NCBI GenBank assembly: GCA_031255425.1
Contig: JAIRSN010000228.1
Coordinates: forward strand, 1 to 10,393
Direction of reading: 5' to 3'
DNA length: 10,393 bases
DNA from: Dysgonamonadaceae bacterium
GTDB taxonomy: Bacteria; Bacteroidota; Bacteroidia; Bacteroidales; Azobacteroidaceae
This document shows, in pieces, positions 6,834 to 10,393 of this stretch. Position 1 is the first letter of the stretch. The number at the start of each line of letters is the position of its first letter. The notes beneath the pieces were generated by a model. The model was given only the letters and a program-made list of their open reading frames with translations. It had not been told where the DNA came from and ran no database searches. The translations under genes and the position numbers were made by a program.

Positions 6834-7727
6834 CTATACTTTTATCTGTTCAAATCCTTGCCCGTAGACGCCGCGCACCGAACTTTGGGAGATGAACGCA
6901 TGCGGGTCAATGTCTTTTACGATGCGGAAGATGGTGACGGATTCGTTCTTTTTAGCCATTACAACAATTACTTTTACGGGTTTCTTGGAATACCATCCGG
7001 TTCCGTCCAAGAGGGTGCAGCCTCTGTGCGCCTGCCGGATAATCGCGTCGGCTATTTCGCCGTGCTTGTCCGAGAAGATGAAAAACTGTACCGATTGCCT
7101 CGCCCCGTTCAAAACCATGTCCACCGCATAGGATGAAACGCCCATGGCGACAAAGCCGTAAACGATTTTATCTACACTGTGCAGGATTAAATAGGAAGAC
7201 GAGATGATCAGGACGTCGCATATCAGCAAGGCTTTTCCGAGGGAAATATGGTAGTGCCGGTTGATGATAAGCGCCAGAATATCGGTTCCGCCCGTGCTTC
7301 CTTTATAGTTGAATATCAATCCGATGCCGGAGCCACAGATGATACCGCCCAGGATGCAGTTCATAAACGCTTCGTTTTTCACCAGCGGTTCCTTTATGAT
7401 GGATTGGAGGAAAGACAAGAGAAACGTGAGAATAAAGACATTGATAATGGTTTTCAGGCTGAACTTAAATCCGAAAATCTTTATCGACAGCGACAGCAAC
7501 AGCGCGTTAATGCAGAAGTAACTGATCCCGACCGGGATATTTGTCGCAAAGAAAATGATGGCGGCGATACCGGTTACGCCTCCGGTGGTCACCTGGGCGG
7601 GCAGAAGAAAGCCTGTCCACCCAAAAGCATATATACACAAACCCAGGAAGATAAAGACGTAATCCTGTATTTCCCGGATAATAACCTTTTTTCGAAGATC
7701 AAAAGGCTTCCCTGTATTTGTTTTCAT
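6834..7727 (-). CDS. YitT family membrane protein (DUF161/DUF2179)
   Basis: YitT-family proteins are integral membrane proteins of unknown transport role with an N-terminal multi-helix region and a C-terminal soluble domain (DUF2179, a ferredoxin-like regulatory fold). From the ATG at 7727 the protein has 297 residues. Five or six hydrophobic helices span about residues 20-190, with the glycine-rich stretches TTGGVTGIA and [13 protein letters not shown] characteristic of the family. The C-terminal part ([15 protein letters not shown] through [14 protein letters not shown]) is DUF2179. A second ATG at 7736 is equally possible and adds three residues. Either start lies inside the rsgA 3' end (29 or 38 nt overlap), so translation is probably coupled to rsgA. 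Substrate is unknown. Confidence 0.9.
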   Translation of the reverse strand: MKTNTGKPFDLRKKVIIREIQDYVFIFLGLCIYAFGWTGFLLPAQVTTGGVTGIAAIIFFATNIPVGISYFCINALLLSLSIKIFGFKFSLKTIINVFILTFLLSFLQSIIKEPLVKNEAFMNCILGGIICGSGIGLIFNYKGSTGGTDILALIINRHYHISLGKALLICDVLIISSSYLILHSVDKIVYGFVAMGVSSYAVDMVLNGARQSVQFFIFSDKHGEIADAIIRQAHRGCTLLDGTGWYSKKPVKVIVVMAKKNESVTIFRIVKDIDPHAFISQSSVRGVYGQGFEQIKV

Positions 7728-8631
7728 TTTTATCATCAAGCATATTAAGATAACTGCGATAGCGGGATTCACTGATCAGGTGATCTTCTATCGCTTGTTG
7801 AACAGCGCAGCCGGGTTCTTTCCGGTGGCTGCAATTATTAAATTTACAACGATGCGAGTATTGGAATATTTCGGGAAAGTAATGGGAAATTTCCACTCCT
7901 TCCATATCAAAAACCCCAAAACCCTTGATCCCTGGAGTGTCGATGATGTAACCTCCGGAAGGAAGTTCGATCATTTCGGAGAACGTGGTGGTGTGTATTC
8001 CTTTATTATGGTATTCGGATATTTCCTGCGTTTTCTGTCCGGCATCCGGAATCAGGCGGTTGACGAGCGTCGATTTCCCTACCCCCGAATGACCCGACAG
8101 TAACGTGACTTTACCCTTCAGCCGGTTTTCAATAAAAGAGAGGTCTTTCTCCTGTTTGGCGGACATCCGGTAGCAGGGGTAGCCGATTGTTTCGTACAGG
8201 TGAATCAACGCTCCGGCATATTCCGCATCCTGTTTATTGTAACGGTCTGTCTTATTGAAAAGAAGGAAAGCCGGGATCCGGTATGCTTCTGTTGTAGCCA
8301 GAAACCGGTCGATAAACGTAGGGGTGGTTATCGGATAATTGACGGTAACAATCAGAAACGTCTGATCCAGATTCGCCGCAATAATGTGGGATTGTTTGGA
8401 AAGGTTGGACGAACGGCGGACGATATAATTCTTCCGGTCTTCGATTTCATAAATAAAAGAAAGTCCTTCCGGATTTTTCTCAAGGAGAACAAAATCTCCG
8501 ATTGCGACAGGATTGGTGCTTTGGATGTCTTTCAGGCGAAAGTTGCCTTTCAGCTTGGCTTCGGTCCACTGTCCGTCGTCTGTTTTTACCTGGTAACTGT
8601 TCCCTGTATTTTTTACTACAATCCCTCTCAT
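7699..8631 (-). CDS. rsgA: Ribosome small-subunit-dependent GTPase RsgA (YjeQ/EngC)
   Basis: RsgA is a circularly permuted GTPase that checks the decoding centre and releases RbfA in late 30S maturation. The 310-residue protein shows all three parts. An OB-fold N-terminus (about 1-65) is followed by the GTPase with motifs in permuted order: NKTD (G4, 126-129), GHSGVGKST (G1 P-loop, 180-188), HTTT (G2, 213-216) and DTPG (G3, 231-234). The C-terminal zinc-binding motif has Cys262, Cys267, His269 and Cys275. No key residue is missing. It lies 46 bp after frr in the leftward run and overlaps yitT at its 3' end. Its neighbours pyrH and frr fit a translation and growth cluster. Confidence 0.97.
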   Translation of the reverse strand: MRGIVVKNTGNSYQVKTDDGQWTEAKLKGNFRLKDIQSTNPVAIGDFVLLEKNPEGLSFIYEIEDRKNYIVRRSSNLSKQSHIIAANLDQTFLIVTVNYPITTPTFIDRFLATTEAYRIPAFLLFNKTDRYNKQDAEYAGALIHLYETIGYPCYRMSAKQEKDLSFIENRLKGKVTLLSGHSGVGKSTLVNRLIPDAGQKTQEISEYHNKGIHTTTFSEMIELPSGGYIIDTPGIKGFGVFDMEGVEISHYFPEIFQYSHRCKFNNCSHRKEPGCAVQQAIEDHLISESRYRSYLNMLDDKNENKYREAF

Positions 8632-8650
8632 TTTGGAATATGAGGATTAA

Positions 8651-8670
8651 GATTATGGAAACGCATAATC
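8651..8670. repeat. Inverted repeat in the frr-rsgA gap
   Basis: GATTATG (8651-8657) and CATAATC (8664-8670) form a 7-bp stem with loop GAAACG in the 46-bp gap between the frr stop and the rsgA start. It lacks a T-run on either strand. It may be an mRNA-processing or stabilising hairpin; no stronger claim is possible. Confidence 0.35.
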
Positions 8671-8677
8671 CATAACG

Positions 8678-9238
8678 CTACACGGTCATTATTTCTTTTT
8701 CTTTGGCGGCCAGTACTTCTTCCACTTTTTTCAGGTATTTATCGTGGAGTTTTTGGATGGCGGTTTCGGTTTCTTTTCCTTCATCTTCGGAAACCCCTTC
8801 TTTGACGGCTTTTTTTATTCCGTCGTTAGCGTCCCGGCGGGCATTCCGAATCCCGATTTTAGCATTTTCGGCTTCGTTTCTCGATTGTTTCACCAGCAGT
8901 TTGCGGCGTTCTTCCGTCAAAGGCGGGATTCCCAACCGGATAATTTCGCCGTTGTTCTCCGGGGTAATTCCCACATCCGAATCCTGTATTGCTTTTTCAA
9001 TGGGTTTCATCATTTGCTTTTCCCAAGCGAGAACGGTGATGGTTTTTGCATCGGGAGTTGAAATGGTTGCCACATTAGAGACCGGGACCATACTTCCGTA
9101 GTATTCCACTTTTACGCCGTCCAATATATGCACATTGGCTTTTCCGGCGCGAATACGGGAGAGTGCATCTTCCAGATAGGTCAATGCGTGAAGCATCTTT
9201 TCTTCCGCTTGTTCCGCTACATTTTTTATAATACTCAT
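8678..9238 (-). CDS. frr: Ribosome recycling factor
   Basis: RRF, with EF-G, splits the post-termination ribosome so that subunits can be reused. The protein is 186 residues, the standard length. The first helix of the three-helix bundle contains SRIRAGKANVHILDGVKVEYYG (about 28-49), the most conserved stretch of the family. The small beta/alpha domain follows (VPVSNVATISTPDAKTI, ITPENNGEIIRLGIPPLTEERR), and the last two helices end in a charged region. It follows pyrH by 56 bp on the same strand, the usual pyrH-frr pairing. An exact -7 box lies in that gap, so frr may also be transcribed on its own. Confidence 0.97.
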   Translation of the reverse strand: MSIIKNVAEQAEEKMLHALTYLEDALSRIRAGKANVHILDGVKVEYYGSMVPVSNVATISTPDAKTITVLAWEKQMMKPIEKAIQDSDVGITPENNGEIIRLGIPPLTEERRKLLVKQSRNEAENAKIGIRNARRDANDGIKKAVKEGVSEDEGKETETAIQKLHDKYLKKVEEVLAAKEKEIMTV

Positions 9239-9262
9239 ACGTAATTAATTTTGTTTTGTTTG

Positions 9263-9295
9263 CAAATATAGAAGTTTTTCATTGAACAACGCAAC
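9263..9295 (-). promoter_or_regulatory. Candidate internal promoter for frr
   Basis: Leftward, TATATTTG (9270-9263) matches TAnnTTTG exactly. A weak -33 match GTTG (9295-9292) lies 21 bp upstream, overlapping the pyrH stop region. It would give frr a 5' leader of about 20 nt. The AT-rich context makes a chance match possible. Confidence 0.45.
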
Positions 9296-10005
9296 TAATT
9301 GCGAACGAAAGTTCCAATATTTTCTCCCGACAGGACTTTTTTAAGATTTCCCACCGTATCCATATCAAAAACAATGATAGGCAGATGATTGTCTTTCGCC
9401 AAAGTCGTTGCGGTCAAATCCATTATTTTCAGGCCTCGATGATAGATTTCGTCGTAAGTAATTTCGTCGAATTTGGTTGCCTCCGGGTCTTTTTCCGGGT
9501 CAGCGGAATAAATTCCATCCACACGCGTTCCTTTCAGCATCACCTCTGCGTTCAATTCGACGGCACGCAAAACAGAAGCAGTATCGGTGGTAAAAAAAGG
9601 ATTCCCGGTTCCGCCGGACACAATAGCTATTTCGCCTCGTTCCATCGCTTCCATCGCATCCTGATTAGCATAAAGGCGTCCGACCGGCTCCATCCGGATG
9701 GAAGTAAAAACCCGTCCTTTTATTCCCTCTTTTTCCAGAGCGGAACTCAACGCCAAGCTATTGACAACGGTTGCCAACATTCCCATTTGGTCTCCCTTCA
9801 CCCGGTCGAATCCTTTCGCAGCGCCACTCAATCCGCGAAAGATATTACCGCCACCGATTACAACGGCAATTTGGATTTTCCTGTCGGCTATTTCTTTGAT
9901 CTGCCGGGCATAATCTGCTAACCGGTCTTCATCTATTCCATACTGTTTGTCGCCCATAAGAGATTCACCGCTGAGCTTTAGAAGAATTCGTTTGTATTTC
10001 AACAT
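9295..10005 (-). CDS. pyrH: UMP kinase (uridylate kinase)
   Basis: Bacterial UMP kinase phosphorylates UMP to UDP in de novo pyrimidine nucleotide synthesis. It is a hexameric amino-acid-kinase-fold enzyme unlike eukaryotic UMP/CMP kinases. The 236-residue protein shows KLSGESLMG (about 9-17, phosphate binding), VIGGGNIFRG (about 49-58), DQMGMLATVVNSLAL (UMP site), GGTGNPFFTTDTASVLRA (phosphate/UMP binding) and KGTRVDGIYSADP (ATP-binding side). The ATG at 10005 gives the normal start MLKYKRILLKLSG. A TAnnTTTG promoter lies 50 bp upstream. It is the first recognised gene of the leftward run that continues into frr and rsgA. Confidence 0.97.
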   Translation of the reverse strand: MLKYKRILLKLSGESLMGDKQYGIDEDRLADYARQIKEIADRKIQIAVVIGGGNIFRGLSGAAKGFDRVKGDQMGMLATVVNSLALSSALEKEGIKGRVFTSIRMEPVGRLYANQDAMEAMERGEIAIVSGGTGNPFFTTDTASVLRAVELNAEVMLKGTRVDGIYSADPEKDPEATKFDEITYDEIYHRGLKIMDLTATTLAKDNHLPIIVFDMDTVGNLKKVLSGENIGTFVRN

Positions 10006-10054
10006 AATCTATTTCATTTTTGAGGTGATTTTTCCATTTTTCAAAATCAGGATA

Positions 10055-10089
10055 CAAAGATAAATGAAAAATTAAAAAAGTCGTGCAAA
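10055..10089 (-). promoter_or_regulatory. Promoter of pyrH
   Basis: Leftward, TTTG (10089-10086) and TATCTTTG (10062-10055) match the Bacteroidetes -33 and -7 elements exactly. The 23-bp spacer is slightly longer than the usual 19-21. Transcription would start near 10048, giving a leader of about 43 nt before the pyrH ATG. Confidence 0.6.
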
Positions 10090-10110
10090 TGTACAGGGCA
10101 AACGGCGGCG

Positions 10111-10131
10111 GACACGCAGTGTCTTTTATAT
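10111..10131 (+). terminator. Hairpin followed by T-rich stretch
   Basis: GACAC (10111-10115), loop GCA, GTGTC (10119-10123) followed by TTTTATATTTT. It has the shape of a weak terminator for rightward transcription, but no rightward gene is seen entering it. It could insulate the pyrH promoter or be one more of the 3-nt-loop palindromes of this intergenic region. Confidence 0.3.
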
Positions 10132-10163
10132 TTTAAAGAGGCACGGTGTATCTGCTTGGCTGC

Positions 10164-10205
10164 GGAAACAGTGTTTCCCCAAAAAATAAAAGCGGCGGCG
10201 CCGCT
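10164..10205. repeat. Two palindromes next to the 42-bp array
   Basis: GGAAAC-AGT-GTTTCC (10164-10178) and AGCGGC-GGC-GCCGCT (10191-10205) are perfect 6-bp inverted repeats with 3-nt centres, placed just before the first full repeat unit. They are not in 42-bp phase with it. The stretch 10204-10212 (CTGAAAACA) resembles the end of a repeat unit, so this may be a degenerate edge copy. Confidence 0.5.
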
Positions 10206-10212
10206 GAAAACA

Positions 10213-10393
10213 GACTTGCGGGAACTTCCGCAACCATGAATTCAGTTGAAAAGTGACTTGCGGGAACCTCCGCAACTAAGAATTCAGTTGAAAAGTGACT
10301 TGCGGGAACCTCCGCGACTAAGAATTCAGTTGTAAACAGACTTGCGGGAGCTTCCGCAACAAAGAATTCAGTTGAAAACAGACTTGCGGGAAC
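10213..10393. repeat. 42-bp tandem repeat array with internal palindromes (continues past window)
   Basis: Four full units start at 10213, 10255, 10297 and 10339; a fifth is cut by the window edge after 13 bases. The period is exactly 42 bp and units differ at only a few positions. Each carries two inverted repeats: TTGCGG-N6-CCGCAA (one arm varied to CCGCGA in the third unit) and CAACT-N8-AGTTG around a GAATTC, with the left arm altered in the first, third and fourth units. The sequence is unrelated to the 2329-2635 array, but the period and palindrome-rich design are the same. It lies upstream of the pyrH promoter. Total copy number is unknown because the array leaves the window. Confidence 0.92.

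Larger units (their letters stand above)
10133..10393 (-). other. Open frame through the right-hand array, possibly the 3' end of a repeat protein
   Basis: A leftward frame is open from the window edge through all repeat units to a TAA at 10133-10135. The units translate to a 14-residue repeat, FSTEFLVAEVPASH with variants, then a non-repeated tail SAAPPLLFFGETLFP and PSRYTVPL. Between units the changes in this frame are two synonymous (GTT/GTC, GAA/GAG) and several substitutions, most of them mild (M/L/F, V/A, S/T) and one H/L. That is what weak coding constraint would look like, but the sample is tiny. No recognised domain or start lies in the window. It may be a chance open frame in a minisatellite. 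Confidence 0.3.

Noticed and set aside
6207..7136. 309-codon rightward open frame
   Set aside because: It runs antisense across rdgB and yitT, both firmly identified by motifs. It is a frame shadow.
1..10393. tRNA, rRNA, riboswitch, insertion sequence or phage genes
   Set aside because: No cloverleaf, rRNA stretch, transposase motif, integrase or known aptamer was recognised. All sizeable gaps are accounted for by promoters, hairpins or the two arrays.

Overview
The window looks like ordinary chromosome from a Bacteroidales bacterium. Four things point that way. Exact TAnnTTTG boxes, the Bacteroidetes sigma-factor -7 element, lie in front of slyD, malY, hup, frr and pyrH. There is a type IX secretion (T9SS) component, PorZ, with a T9SS-type C-terminal sorting domain. 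Shine-Dalgarno sequences are generally absent. The gene sets aroC-slyD and pyrH-frr-rsgA are familiar from this order. T9SS would suit a Porphyromonas/Tannerella/Parabacteroides/Dysgonomonas-like genome, but I cannot name the genus.

Layout. Positions 1-1848 hold three leftward genes: the 5' end of aroC (chorismate synthase), slyD (FKBP peptidyl-prolyl isomerase) and malY/patB (PLP-dependent C-S lyase). A rightward gene, 1998-2264, encodes an HU-type DNA-binding protein with its own promoter and two terminator-like hairpins. Convergent to it is a long leftward run occupying 10005 down to 2706: pyrH, frr, rsgA, yitT, rdgB, porZ and an acyltransferase-3 membrane protein. Several joints in this run overlap or are very close (rsgA/yitT, rdgB/porZ, porZ/acyltransferase), so much of it is probably co-transcribed. 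The run moves from UMP synthesis and ribosome recycling/maturation through nucleotide-pool cleaning to cell-surface secretion and surface glycan or lipid modification.

The unusual part is the non-coding DNA. The convergent gap between hup and the acyltransferase gene (2265-2705) holds eight short palindromes of the type GGGG-NNN-CCCC. Seven of them are centred exactly 42 bp apart. Stem positions covary, and the linkers reverse orientation around the palindrome at 2503, so the whole array is a large imperfect dyad. A second array with unrelated sequence but the same 42-bp period starts at 10213, upstream of the pyrH promoter, and runs off the right edge. Its units also carry inverted repeats (TTGCGG-N6-CCGCAA and CAACT-N8-AGTTG). 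In both arrays 42 bp is four B-DNA turns and also 14 codons. Each has a leftward frame open across the repeats, so a repeat-protein reading has to be weighed against a DNA/RNA-structure reading. These arrays are the best candidates for something undescribed; the protein genes themselves are recognisable families.
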